Origin: Shimia_B sp038525525 | GTDB taxonomy: Bacteria; Pseudomonadota; Alphaproteobacteria; Rhodobacterales; Rhodobacteraceae | DNA length: 64,000 nt | Assembly: GCA_038525525.1 (NCBI GenBank) | Contig: JBCBHO010000001.1 | Span: 62,001 to 126,000 of the forward strand | Direction: 5' to 3' | Part shown: positions 50,025 through 59,281 of the stretch, piece after piece | Layout: each line of letters starts with the position of its first letter | Position numbering within the stretch: position 1 is the stretch's first letter | Translations under genes and position numbers: made by a program | The notes under the pieces: model-generated | The model's database searches: none | Seen by the model: the letters and a program-made list of their open reading frames with translations, nothing else | Told to the model about the DNA's origin: nothing

Positions 50025-51317
50025 TCACCGCGCGAGGATCAGATCGGCCGAAAGCCCGCCGAGCTCCTCGCTTTCTCCCAGCCGCAGCATCCCCCCGTGT
50101 CGCCGCGCCGTGTCCGCCGCGATGGCGAGACCGAGGCCCACCGAGCCGCCCTCGTTCTGCCCCCGTGCCGGATCAAGGCGGGTGAACGGACGGGTGGCCG
50201 CCTCACGCTCCGCCTCGGGAATCCCAGGCCCGTCATCTTCGACCCGGATGCGCACCGAGCGCTCGAGCACCTCGCAGGAGAGCCGCACCCGCTTGCCATA
50301 GCGCGCGGCGTTCGAGAGCAGGTTCGTCACGCTGCGCTTGAGCCCGATCGGGCGCACGCCCATGGTGAGTTCCGGCAGCGCGCCCGCGAGATCGACTTTG
50401 CGGCCCATGCGTCGCACATCCTCGATGCATTCGCCGATCAGCGCGCCCAGATCCGTCTCCACCATCTCCTCCGCCGCGCCGACGCGCGCGAATTCGAGAA
50501 AGGCGTCGATCATCCCGTTCATGTCGTCCACGTCGCGCCGCATGTCCGCGGCCTCGGGCTCGTCCATCATCGACAGCGCGAGCCGCATGCGCGTGAGCGG
50601 TGTCCGGAGGTCGTGGCTCACCCCCGACAGCATCAGCGTGCGCTGCTCGATCTGCCGCTCGATCCGGGCCCGCATGGCCAGGAACGAAGAGCCCGCCGCG
50701 CGCACCTCGGTGGCGCCCGAAGGCGTGTAGGGCACGATGCTGCCCCGCCCGAACGCCTCCGACGCGGCGGCGAGCCGCCGGATCGGACGCAGCTGGTTGC
50801 GCAGGTAGATGAAGGCGATGAAGATCATGACAGCCCCCGCCACGAGCATCAGCACGAGGAGCTGGTGAGGATTACGCGCGGACACGTAGGGACGCCCGAA
50901 CGCCACGCGATAGACGTCGCCCTGCCAAGCGATCCACGCCTCCACCTGCCGGATATTGCTCAGATCGATGGCGCGAAGGTCGTAAATCTCCTCCATCCGC
51001 GAAATGATCGTGAGCCCGGAGATATCGTACCAGAGCCGCCCCGGGGCCTCTGGCAAGGGCTCCTGCGACAGCCGGATCCCGAGGGGGGTGGCAACCTCCG
51101 CATGCGCCGTTGCGACGCCGGTCTCGTCGGCGGCGCGCAGGACTTCGGAGATCATGACGGAGGTGGTGTTCACCATTTGCCGGGTGACATCCTCGAAATG
51201 CCGCTGGATAAAGACGACCGACACGATGATCTGGAGCGCGAGAAACGGCAGCGCCACGATGAGCGCCGCGCGCCCGTAGAGCCCCCGGGGCATGTATCGT
51301 TTGAGCCAGCCGAACAT
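50025..51317 (-). CDS. EnvZ-like sensor histidine kinase without adjacent regulator
   Basis: 430 residues. TM1 (about 17-37), periplasmic domain (about 38-152), TM2 (about 153-172), HAMP (to about 225), HisKA with H235 in SGVSHDLRTPLTRM, and HATPase_c with NLLSNAARYGK, DDGPGIPEAE and GLGLAIA. The pattern is EnvZ/PetP-like. Its partner response regulator is not next to it: it is followed by tRNA and preceded by a divergent MBL gene. The partner must be elsewhere. Confidence 0.93.
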   Translation of the reverse strand: MFGWLKRYMPRGLYGRAALIVALPFLALQIIVSVVFIQRHFEDVTRQMVNTTSVMISEVLRAADETGVATAHAEVATPLGIRLSQEPLPEAPGRLWYDISGLTIISRMEEIYDLRAIDLSNIRQVEAWIAWQGDVYRVAFGRPYVSARNPHQLLVLMLVAGAVMIFIAFIYLRNQLRPIRRLAAASEAFGRGSIVPYTPSGATEVRAAGSSFLAMRARIERQIEQRTLMLSGVSHDLRTPLTRMRLALSMMDEPEAADMRRDVDDMNGMIDAFLEFARVGAAEEMVETDLGALIGECIEDVRRMGRKVDLAGALPELTMGVRPIGLKRSVTNLLSNAARYGKRVRLSCEVLERSVRIRVEDDGPGIPEAEREAATRPFTRLDPARGQNEGGSVGLGLAIAADTARRHGGMLRLGESEELGGLSADLILAR

Positions 51318-51371
51318 GGCGCGAGCCTAGGGCGGACGTGCCGGGTTGGCCATGGGGGACGGGAGGAGAGC

Positions 51372-52241
51372 ATGCCTGCGACCGAGCTCGAAGAAGACTT
51401 GCTGCTTGTCCGCGCGCCGAACCCTTCGCCGCTCACGGCCGACGGCACCAATACCTATATCCTCGGGCGCGACGCCGCCGTGATCGTCGACCCGGGCCCG
51501 GACGATGAGAGCCACGCGGCCGCGATCCATGCCGCGCTCGCGGGCCGCGAGGTGGCAGCGATCCTCGTCACGCACAGCCATCGCGATCATTCTCCCCTCG
51601 CCCGCTCGCTGTCAGATACGTCCGGCGCGCCGGTCTATGCCTTCGGCCCCACCGGCGCAGGCACCTCCGCCATCATGGCCTCGCTCGAGGGCGCGCTCGG
51701 CGGCGGCGAAGGCGCCGACCGGGATTTCGTGCCGCACGTCACACTGGCTCACGGGCAGAGCCTCACCCTCGGCGGCGAGCGCATCACCGCCCTCCACACG
51801 CCCGGCCATTTCGGCAATCACCTCTGCTTCGGCTGGCGCGGGGCACTCTTTTCGGGAGATCACGTCATGGGCTGGGCCAGCACGCTCGTCTCGCCGCCCG
51901 ACGGCGATCTCACCGATTTCATGGCGAGCTGCGCCCTGCTCGCGGACCGGGAAGACCGCGTCCACTATCCAGGGCACGGCGCGCCGGTCACCGATCCCGC
52001 CGCCCGCCTCGCCTGGCTCGTGGCCCATCGCAAGGCGCGGGAGGCACAGATCGTCGCCCGCTTGTGCACCACGCCCCAAAGCGCGGCTGACATCACCGAG
52101 GCGGTCTACCAAGACGTGGCGCGCAGCCTCTGGCCGGCCGCGTCCCGCAACGTGCTCGCCCACCTGATCGACCTCACGGCCCGCGGCCTCGCCGCCCCCG
52201 AAGGCCCGCTATCCGAGCAGGCGAGATTCACCCGCGCCTGA
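51372..52241 (+). CDS. Metallo-beta-lactamase-fold hydrolase (LACTB2-like)
   Basis: 289 residues. Metal motif THSHRDHSPLA (two His pairs and Asp), then HTPGHFGNHLCF, LFSGDHVMGWAST and PGHGAPV. The C-terminal winged-helix domain (about 210-285) is typical of the LACTB2 group, which hydrolyse esters or RNA. ATG follows GGGAGGAGAGC. Substrate unknown. Confidence 0.93.
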   Translation: MPATELEEDLLLVRAPNPSPLTADGTNTYILGRDAAVIVDPGPDDESHAAAIHAALAGREVAAILVTHSHRDHSPLARSLSDTSGAPVYAFGPTGAGTSAIMASLEGALGGGEGADRDFVPHVTLAHGQSLTLGGERITALHTPGHFGNHLCFGWRGALFSGDHVMGWASTLVSPPDGDLTDFMASCALLADREDRVHYPGHGAPVTDPAARLAWLVAHRKAREAQIVARLCTTPQSAADITEAVYQDVARSLWPAASRNVLAHLIDLTARGLAAPEGPLSEQARFTRA

Positions 52242-52294
52242 CCCCAAATCCCTCTGGACGCCCCCAAAGGCCATTGCTATACGCGCGTCGGTAT

Positions 52295-52369
52295 TCCGGC
52301 GTAGCTCAGCGGTAGAGCAGTTGACTGTTAATCAATTGGTCGTAGGTTCGATCCCTACCGCCGGAGCCA
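52295..52369 (+). tRNA. tRNA-Asn (GTT)
   Basis: A 75-nt cloverleaf: acceptor TCCGGCG/CGCCGGA, G discriminator, encoded CCA. The anticodon loop CTGTTAA gives GUU (asparagine), and the T-arm is GTAGGTTCGATCCCTAC. It borders a gene-free 719-base stretch. Confidence 0.97.
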
Positions 52370-53088
52370 AATTTTCTCAGCAAAATCAGTCGGAAGAAAT
52401 CCTTCGTAGAGGCTTGTCTGACCATGTCTCGAGCGCTTCTTACGCGGTAGCGAAAAGCACTAGCGTTCAGACCCAAGAAGCCTGACTACGCCTTTTGTTC
52501 GCGTGTTCGAACATACGGCTCGAACCTCCGCTCGTGGCAAAACCTCAGGTCACACTTTTTTGTCGCGCGAAATCAATTGCCGGTAGTTCACTTGAGAGAC
52601 CTTGATCCCATATCGGTTGAGGAGGAGCTTTCACTCGCAGGGCAATAGCGATATCTACGCGCATCGCCTCAGCTTGTCTTTCTCTTAAGGATGGTAAAGG
52701 CTTGATCCATGGCCCCAATGCGCTCTCACCGCTTGGCGAGTTTGCCTCTTCACGACCCTACGCTGTAAAACTTTCGTCCCTGCCCCAATCGCTCCTTTTC
52801 TGTGCGGGTTTACTCAACGTTTTGTTCTGAAACTCAGCAGTTAGGCCCTACCCTACCCAGTAGCTTGAGCGCCGTTACTGCGTTCAACCCGGCGATCTTT
52901 GCCTCCCGACTGCGCCTGCGAATAACGACCGAAGCGCTGAGATGCCCGCCCGTGTTTTGCGGCGACTGATCTGTTTCGTGTTTCACTTTACAGTCCAACA
53001 CGGCGAATTTCAGAGGATCACAAAGCCGTTGGAACCGGGCAATTACCGGTATGCAACCGGACGCATTCTCGGCATAGCTTCCCGCACA
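52370..53088. other. Gene-free, lower-GC region after tRNA-Asn
   Basis: 719 bases with GC near 50%, well below neighbours. No frame with a good start, ribosome site and coding bias was found on either strand. One minus-strand open stretch (about 52834-53060) has a basic, repeat-free translation I do not recognise; it could be a gene remnant. A TGTTCGAACA palindrome lies at about 52503-52512. It may be a degraded integrated element or a long regulatory region for ynjF. Confidence 0.5.
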
Positions 53089-53700
53089 ATGTTCGACGGC
53101 CAACTCCGCCCCCTTATCGACCCGCCGCTCAATGCCCTCGGGCATCGCATGGCCCGGACCGGCATCACCGCCGATGGCGTGACACTGGCCGGTCTCGCGA
53201 TCGGGCTTTTGGCGGCTGCGGCCATCGTGGTCGAGGCCTACCTTGCGGCGCTCGTGCTCGTCCTCGCCTCGCGGCTGGCGGACGGGCTCGACGGGGCCGT
53301 GGCGCGCGCAACGCGGAAGACGGATTTCGGCGGTTATCTCGATATCACCTGCGATTTCCTCTTTTACGGGGCGATCCCCATGGCCTTCATCTGGGCCGAT
53401 CCGGCAATGAACGGCATGGCCGGCGGATGGCTCCTCGCGAGCTTCTACTTCAACGGCGCCACCTTCCTCGGCTACGCGATCCTCGCCGAGAAGCGGGAAA
53501 TGGAGACCGCCGCGCGCGGCTCGAAATCGCTCTACTTCACAGGGGGGCTCCTCGAAGGCTTCGAGACCATCGTCTTTTTCTGCCTGCTCTGCATGCTGCC
53601 CGCCTATTTCGCCCCCCTCGCCTGGATCTTCGGGGGCCTTTGCTTCATCACCGCCGCCGCGCGCATCTTGCTCGCGCGGCAGGTGTTCCGGGACGACTGA
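53089..53700 (+). CDS. ynjF: CDP-alcohol phosphatidyltransferase family protein (YnjF-like)
   Basis: 203 residues, integral membrane with about six helices. The family motif reads ADGLDGAVARATRKTDFGGYLDITCD, here quoted only by position 62-87, with DG, AR, G and two Asp in the right spacing. The enzyme class joins CDP-alcohols to another alcohol; the substrate here is unknown. The ribosome site is weak. It starts a run with ynjB, ynjC and ynjD as in E. coli, where ynjF lies at the end of the locus. Confidence 0.88.
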   Translation: MFDGQLRPLIDPPLNALGHRMARTGITADGVTLAGLAIGLLAAAAIVVEAYLAALVLVLASRLADGLDGAVARATRKTDFGGYLDITCDFLFYGAIPMAFIWADPAMNGMAGGWLLASFYFNGATFLGYAILAEKREMETAARGSKSLYFTGGLLEGFETIVFFCLLCMLPAYFAPLAWIFGGLCFITAAARILLARQVFRDD

Positions 53701-53715
53701 CGAAAGGACCCCGCC

Positions 53716-54924
53716 ATGAAACACTTCCTCACCGCCGCCGCCACCGCGGCAGCCTTCTCCCTGGCCGGTGCGGCCCATGGCGAGCCTGACCCGGCCGATT
53801 GGGAGGCCGTGCTGGAAGAGGCGCAGGGCGAGACCGTGTTCTGGCACGCCTGGGGCGGGGCCACGACGACGAACGACTTCATCGCCTGGGTGGGCGAGCG
53901 CGTCATGAACGATTACGGCGTCACGCTCGAGCACGTGAAGCTCACCGACACCGCCGATGCCGTGGCGCGCGTGGTGGCGGAAGAAGCCGCAGGAACCGAT
54001 GAGGGCGGCGCCGTCGACATGATCTGGATCAACGGCGAGAACTTCATCGCATTGAAGGACGCGGGCCTCCTCTTCGGGCCCTTCGCCGAAGAGCTCCCCA
54101 ACTGGGCGCTCGTGGACACCGAGGGCAAGCCCGTCACCGTGGACTTCACCGTGCCCACCGACGGCTTCGAGAGCCCCTGGGCCGCAGCCCAGGTCGTCTT
54201 CATCTACGACAGCGAGACGATGGACACGCCGCCGACCTCCGCCGAGGCCATCGCAGAGTGGGCCGCGGAAAACCCCGGCCGCTTCACCTTCCCGCAGCCG
54301 CCGGATTTCCTCGGCACCACGTTCCTCAAGCAGATGCTCTATGAACTCGTGGAGGACCCTGCCCGCCTGCAGGAGGATGCAGGCGAGGACTACGCCGAGG
54401 TCACGGCCCCGCTCTGGGCCTGGCTCGAGGAGACGACGCCCAACATGTGGCGCTCGGGCCGCGCCTATCCGGCCTCCGGCCCGCGCCAGCTCCAGCTCAT
54501 CAACGACGGGGAGATCGACCTCGCCGTGAGCCTGTCGCCCGGTGAGGCCACCGCGGCCATCGCCAATGAGCAACTGCCCGAAAGCGCACGCACCTTCGTC
54601 CTCGACAAGGGCACCATCGGGAACGCGTCCTTCGTGGCCATCCCCTACAACGCCAACGCCAAGGCGGGCGCCATGGTGGTGGCCAACTTCCTCCTGTCGC
54701 CCGAGGCGCAGCTTCGCGCGCAGACGCCGGAAATCCTCGGCTACGGCACCGTGCTCGACATGGACAAGCTCGACGCCGAGGATCGCGCAGCCTTCGACGC
54801 GCTCGAGCTGGGCATCGCCACGCTCTCCCCTGCCGAGCTTGGCACCGCGCTGCCCGAGCCCCATGCGAGCTGGATGACACGGGTCGAGCAGGACTGGCTC
54901 GAGCGCTACGGCGTTGCCAACTGA
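53716..54924 (+). CDS. ynjB: ABC transporter substrate-binding protein YnjB-like
   Basis: 402 residues with signal peptide (1-22, ends AHG-EP). The opening of the mature chain, TVFWHAWGGATTTNDFIAW, and the segments VDMIWINGENFIALKDAGLL and AVSLSPGEATAAI match the YnjB family. It sits in the periplasm and serves YnjC/YnjD. An AAAGGACC site precedes the ATG. Substrate not established. Confidence 0.9.
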   Translation: MKHFLTAAATAAAFSLAGAAHGEPDPADWEAVLEEAQGETVFWHAWGGATTTNDFIAWVGERVMNDYGVTLEHVKLTDTADAVARVVAEEAAGTDEGGAVDMIWINGENFIALKDAGLLFGPFAEELPNWALVDTEGKPVTVDFTVPTDGFESPWAAAQVVFIYDSETMDTPPTSAEAIAEWAAENPGRFTFPQPPDFLGTTFLKQMLYELVEDPARLQEDAGEDYAEVTAPLWAWLEETTPNMWRSGRAYPASGPRQLQLINDGEIDLAVSLSPGEATAAIANEQLPESARTFVLDKGTIGNASFVAIPYNANAKAGAMVVANFLLSPEAQLRAQTPEILGYGTVLDMDKLDAEDRAAFDALELGIATLSPAELGTALPEPHASWMTRVEQDWLERYGVAN

Positions 54925-56674
54925 CGACGCCGCGGTCGCGCGCGACGCTCCACCGGTGCGGAGCCCCCTTGGGGCCGTGCCGGACCGGGGTTTCGCGCTC
55001 GTTCCCGGCCTCACCATCGCGCTTCTCATCGGGCCCATCGCCGCAGGCCTGATCGGAACGCTCCTGCCGGCCGTGGGATACCTCAGGCCCGGTGGGGGCG
55101 GCGCGTTTTCCCTTGCCCCGTGGCAGCTGCTTTTCGCGGAGCCCGGGATCGCGCAAGCGGCGTGGCTCTCGGTCAAGACCGGCCTCCTGTCGACCATGGG
55201 CGCTCTGCTGGGCTGTTTTCTCCTCATCGCGGGCTGGCAGGGCACGCGGGTCTTTTCCGCGCTGGAGCGGCTGCTCTCCCCGCTTCTCTCGGTGCCCCAT
55301 GCCGCGGCGGCGCTCGGCCTCGCTTTCCTCATCGCGCCGTCAGGCTGGCTCGCGCGGCTCACCTCGCCCTGGCTCACGGGGTGGGAGCGGCCGCTCGATC
55401 TGCTCATCATCGGGGATCCGGGGGGCTGGGCGCTTATCGCGGGGCTTCTGGCGAAGGAGCTGCCCTTTCTGATGCTCATGGCGCTGGCCGCCCTGCCCCA
55501 GATCAACAGCGCCGCGCGCATGGAAGTGGCGCAGACGATGGGATACGGGCGCACGCGCGGCTGGGCGCTCACGGTGCTGCCCGCGCTCTACGGCCAACTC
55601 CGGCTGCCGGTCTACGCCGTGCTCGCCTATGCCATGTCGAACGTGGACGTGGCGATCGTGCTCGGGCCTTCGACGCCGCCCCCGCTCTCGATCTTCATCC
55701 TGCGCTGGATGACCGACCCGGATCTCGCCTTGCGCGGGCCCGCCGCGGCGGCGGCCCTCCTGCAGCTTGCGCTCGTCGTGGGCGCTATCGGTGCCTGGCG
55801 CGTCCTTGAGATCGCGGTCGCCCGGCTCGGACACGTGGCCGTCGCCACGGGCGCGCGCGGCGCGGGCCTGCCCGACTACGCCGCGCGCGGCGTGGGCCTC
55901 GCCGTCTCGGCCCTGGCGGCGCTGGCGATCTTCGGCGGGATCGCGAGCCAGATCGCGTGGTCTTTTGCCGGGCGTTGGCGCTTTCCCGAGGCGCTGCCCT
56001 CGAGCTTTGGCCTCCGCTCCTGGGACCGGCACGGCGCGGCGGCCCTCGACACGACACTGCTGACGCTGGGCCTCGCGGCGCTTGCAGCCCTCCTCGCGCT
56101 CATTCTCGTGCTGGGCTGCCTTGAGGCGGAGCACCGGCGAGGCCGCTCGCTGGGCCAGCTCGGCCTCCTCGTCCTCTACCTGCCGCTCATCCTGCCGCAG
56201 ATCGCGTTTCTGCCTGGGCTTCAGATCTTGCTCCTGCAGCTCGGCGCGGGCATGGGGTTCTGGCCCGTCCTGCTCGCCCACATGGTTTTCGTCCTGCCTT
56301 ACATGTTTCTCGCCCTCGCGGGCCCCTTCCGTGCCTGGGATACCCGCTATGCCACGCTCGCCCATGCCATGGGCGCAGGGCGGGAGGGCGTGCTCTGGCG
56401 CCTGCGGCTTCCCATGCTCCTCGCCCCGATCCTCACGGCCTTCGCCGTCGGCATGGCGGTCTCGGTGGGCCAGTACCTGCCAACGCTCTTGGCCTCGGGC
56501 GGGCGGATCACGACGCTGACGACGGAGGCCATCGCGCTCTCCTCCGGCGGGGATCGACGCGCCATAGGGGTCTGGACCCTCGCGCTCACCGCCGCGGCCT
56601 GGCTGCCCTTCGCCGCGGCGCTCCTCCTGCCCCGCCTCGTCTTCCGCAACAGGAAGGGCCTGCACCATGGCTGA
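54914..56674 (+). CDS. ynjC: ABC transporter permease YnjC-like (fused)
   Basis: 586 residues, about 12 helices, two permease domains. The EAA-type loops are VAQTMGYGRTRGWALTVLP and LAHAMGAGREGVLWRLRLP. The first start is TTG at 54914, inside the end of ynjB; GTG at 54956 is an alternative. Overlaps ynjD by eight bases. Confidence 0.9.
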   Translation: MPTDDAAVARDAPPVRSPLGAVPDRGFALVPGLTIALLIGPIAAGLIGTLLPAVGYLRPGGGGAFSLAPWQLLFAEPGIAQAAWLSVKTGLLSTMGALLGCFLLIAGWQGTRVFSALERLLSPLLSVPHAAAALGLAFLIAPSGWLARLTSPWLTGWERPLDLLIIGDPGGWALIAGLLAKELPFLMLMALAALPQINSAARMEVAQTMGYGRTRGWALTVLPALYGQLRLPVYAVLAYAMSNVDVAIVLGPSTPPPLSIFILRWMTDPDLALRGPAAAAALLQLALVVGAIGAWRVLEIAVARLGHVAVATGARGAGLPDYAARGVGLAVSALAALAIFGGIASQIAWSFAGRWRFPEALPSSFGLRSWDRHGAAALDTTLLTLGLAALAALLALILVLGCLEAEHRRGRSLGQLGLLVLYLPLILPQIAFLPGLQILLLQLGAGMGFWPVLLAHMVFVLPYMFLALAGPFRAWDTRYATLAHAMGAGREGVLWRLRLPMLLAPILTAFAVGMAVSVGQYLPTLLASGGRITTLTTEAIALSSGGDRRAIGVWTLALTAAAWLPFAAALLLPRLVFRNRKGLHHG

Positions 56675-57302
56675 GGGGCTCGCGCTCGAGGGCGTGGAAA
56701 TCACCCAGCAGGGCGGCAATGTGCTGCTCGGGGTCGATGCCCGCGTGGGGCCGGGCGATGTGCTCTCGGTCATGGGGCCTTCGGGCGTGGGCAAATCCAC
56801 GCTTCTGGCCGCCATCACGGGGACGCTTTCTGCTAATTTCCGCTGTGCCGGAACGATCCGCCTCAACGGCCGCATCCTCAACGGACTGCCGCCGCAGGCG
56901 CGGCGTGTTGGGATCCTCTTTCAGGATCACCTGCTCTTTCCGCATCTTTCGGTGGGGCAGAATATCGGCTTTGGCCTACCGCGGGGCACGAGGGACCGGA
57001 AGAGCCGCATCGCCGACGCCCTCGCCGAGATCGACCTTGCCGGGTTCGAGGCGCGCGATCCTGCCACGCTCTCCGGAGGTCAGCGCGCGCGAGTGGCGCT
57101 CATGCGGATGCTCCTCGCCGAGCCCGAGGCGCTGCTCCTCGACGAGCCGTTTTCCCGGCTCGACGCCGATCTGCGGGTCCGGATGCGGGCGCTGGTCTTC
57201 GATCGGGCGCGTGCCGCACAGTTGCCGGTACTCATGGTCACTCACGACGCGGAAGATGCAGCCGCAGCCTGCGGGCAGACGATCGCGCTCAAGGCGCACT
57301 GA
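56667..57302 (+). CDS. ynjD: ABC transporter ATP-binding protein YnjD-like
   Basis: 211 residues with Walker A GPSGVGKST, Q-loop LFQDHLLFPHL, signature LSGGQRARVAL, Walker B LLLDEPFSRLD and H-loop THDAEDA. Short (family about 217), with no C-terminal domain. Translationally coupled to ynjC. Ends 15 bases before a terminator hairpin. Confidence 0.93.
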   Translation: MAEGLALEGVEITQQGGNVLLGVDARVGPGDVLSVMGPSGVGKSTLLAAITGTLSANFRCAGTIRLNGRILNGLPPQARRVGILFQDHLLFPHLSVGQNIGFGLPRGTRDRKSRIADALAEIDLAGFEARDPATLSGGQRARVALMRMLLAEPEALLLDEPFSRLDADLRVRMRALVFDRARAAQLPVLMVTHDAEDAAAACGQTIALKAH

Positions 57303-57314
57303 CCCGCGCAGAAG

Positions 57315-57343
57315 AAAAGGGGCTGCGCGCGGCAGCCCCTTCT
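57315..57343. terminator. Bidirectional terminator between ynjD and exported protein
   Basis: A perfect ten-pair stem AAGGGGCTGC/GCAGCCCCTT (57317-57326 with 57332-57341) and a five-base loop. On the minus strand it runs into TTTTCTTC, so it mainly ends the 57362 gene; it can also end the ynj operon. Confidence 0.88.
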
Positions 57344-57361
57344 CCGTCAAATCAATCGGCT

Positions 57362-57685
57362 TTACCCGTCGATTTCGATCATTTCCATGTCGACGACTTC
57401 GCCGTCCACGATGATCTTGGCGATCAGCTCACCACCGGCCATCACCGGCGTGTCAAACTCAATACGCAGGTCGGTGTTCGGACCTGCGGCCGCGTCGGCC
57501 ATACCGAGCACGGTGCCATCTTGGTCTTCAATCTGCACCATGCCTGCAGCGTCCAGCGTTGCGAGCGGCACATCGTAGAACTGTGCGCCTTCTTCGACGC
57601 CGTCGAGGATACCAAATTCGTTGGCTGCTGCGGCGGAGCCGAGAAGCGTTGCGGTGGTGGCAGCGATTGCGATCTTACGGAACAT
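57362..57685 (-). CDS. Small acidic exported protein of unknown function
   Basis: 107 residues. Signal peptide (1-20, ends AAA-NE), then about 85 acidic residues with no Cys, predicted beta-rich (FYDVPLATLDAAGMVQIED, then GGELIAKIIVDGEVVDMEMI). AAAGGAC precedes the ATG. Single-gene unit with its own terminator. Resembles small periplasmic proteins abundant in some roseobacters, but I cannot name it. Confidence 0.8.
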   Translation of the reverse strand: MFRKIAIAATTATLLGSAAAANEFGILDGVEEGAQFYDVPLATLDAAGMVQIEDQDGTVLGMADAAAGPNTDLRIEFDTPVMAGGELIAKIIVDGEVVDMEMIEIDG

Positions 57686-58074
57686 GAGATGTCCTTTCTG
57701 GTCGGTTTGGTCGGAGCGGGGCAGTGTGCCTCGCTGTGGGGTGACAACGGATCGACGCTGGTCACGTTCCAAGCGTCGGATAAAAAATTTGGAGCCCCTT
57801 CCGCAGCTCCCGCACTCGGCTTGATTTTTTCTACATTCAATTTCAGTGACTTGCGCGCCGCAAAAATCAGACCGAGGCGTTCACCTAATGACATTCTCGT
57901 GAACTTGCATTGGTTACAGGACATATCCCGTCCCCATTTTCCACGGATCGCAGGGCGCAAAACACCCGCGACGCAGCCACAAAAACGCCAAATTCCCCGA
58001 GCATTCTTACCGGAAGGGCAAAAGCCCGGCCACAAAACGCGAAATCCAGGGGGGACAACGCGACGGAGGCGCCC
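57686..58074. other. Intergenic region, exported protein to TfoX C-domain
   Basis: About 390 bases holding AT-rich patches (57780-57850), where the 57362 gene's promoter should be. I see no RNA gene or clear operator. Confidence 0.4.
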
Positions 58075-58218
58075 ATGGCGGCCCAAAGACCCACCCCTCA
58101 GCCGGCTGCGGCACCGCAAAAGCGGCCCGCGCCTACAAAATCAAACTCCCAAAGCGACGCGGACACGCCCAAGGCGCCCCAGCCGAGCTTCCAGTTTACG
58201 GATTGGGCCGCGCTCTAG
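58075..58218 (+). CDS. Possible Pro/Ala-rich miniprotein
   Basis: 47 residues, ATG with CGGAGG six bases upstream. The chain is low complexity (RPTPQPAAAPQKRPAPTKSN) with a FQFTDWAAL end that could be a short linear motif. Only the ribosome site supports it. Confidence 0.35.
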   Translation: MAAQRPTPQPAAAPQKRPAPTKSNSQSDADTPKAPQPSFQFTDWAAL

Positions 58219-58267
58219 CAGCGCGTGCGGGATTTGCATCGGTGCCGCGCGCGCCTAAGCTGCGCCA

Positions 58268-58606
58268 ATGGCTCCGGTGGACAGCATCCGCAATCTCGGC
58301 CCTGCGGCGGTCGCCCAATTCGCGCGGGCAGGCATACACAGCGCCGAAGAGATCCGCGCGCTTGGCGCGGATGCCGCCTATGCCCGGCTTCTCGCCGCGG
58401 GCGAGCGGCCTCATTTCATCGGGTACTACGTGCTTCACATGGGCCTGCAGGGGCGACCGTGGAACGATTGCCACGGCACGGAGAAGGCCGCCCTGCGCAA
58501 AAGCTTCGATACCCTGAAGGCCGCTGCAGCCCGAAAGCACGCCGAGAGTGAGGCCATGCCACGGGAGCTGGCCCGCGCGCTCGACGCCCTTGGCATCCGC
58601 GCCTGA
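58268..58606 (+). CDS. TfoX C-terminal domain protein
   Basis: 112 residues. The segment VDSIRNLGPAAVAQFARAGI, then HSAEEIRALGADAAYARLLA and a helix rich in Lys/Arg fit the TfoX C-terminal domain (helix-hairpin-helix-like). It complements the TfoX N-domain protein at 14091. Role in alphaproteobacteria unknown. Confidence 0.88.
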   Translation: MAPVDSIRNLGPAAVAQFARAGIHSAEEIRALGADAAYARLLAAGERPHFIGYYVLHMGLQGRPWNDCHGTEKAALRKSFDTLKAAAARKHAESEAMPRELARALDALGIRA

Positions 58607-58629
58607 GCCGGCAGCGGCTCTGAACAGCA

Positions 58630-58660
58630 AAGAAAAAGGCCGCACCCTGCGGCGCGGCCT
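58630..58660 (-). terminator. Intrinsic terminator of ndk
   Basis: On the minus strand AGGCCGC/GCGGCCT (58637-58643 with 58654-58660) with a ten-base loop runs into TTTTTCTTT, 29 bases after the ndk stop. Confidence 0.85.
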
Positions 58661-58688
58661 CGATCATGTGGACGGATGTGCCGGGCGC

Positions 58689-59111
<423 letters not shown>

Positions 59112-59281
59112 GGGATGCTCCGTCAGGTCTGGATTTCGCGCGCCGCCTAACATGGGGGCCGGAGGTTGAAAAGCCTCCCGGGTCGGTGGGCGGGCGCCTT
59201 TCGAGCACGGCGCATGCCGCGCGCAGAAACAGAGCCGCGCGCCGACTTTCCTCTCGCGCGCAGCCGGGCTAGAGCCTGCCC

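Noticed and set aside
52503..52524. Repeated GTTC/GAAC half-sites suggesting a LexA box
   Set aside because: Spacing is 4 or 9 bases instead of the GTTC-N7-GTTC known for alphaproteobacterial LexA.
52834..55572. A 912-codon minus-strand open frame over the ynj genes
   Set aside because: It is antisense to ynjF, ynjB and part of ynjC, which have full family motifs; composition is typical of a GC-bias shadow.
57442..58119. A 225-codon minus-strand frame over the exported protein gene and its promoter
   Set aside because: Different frame from the exported protein, with no start signal or known motif; the signal-peptide frame at 57685 is better supported.
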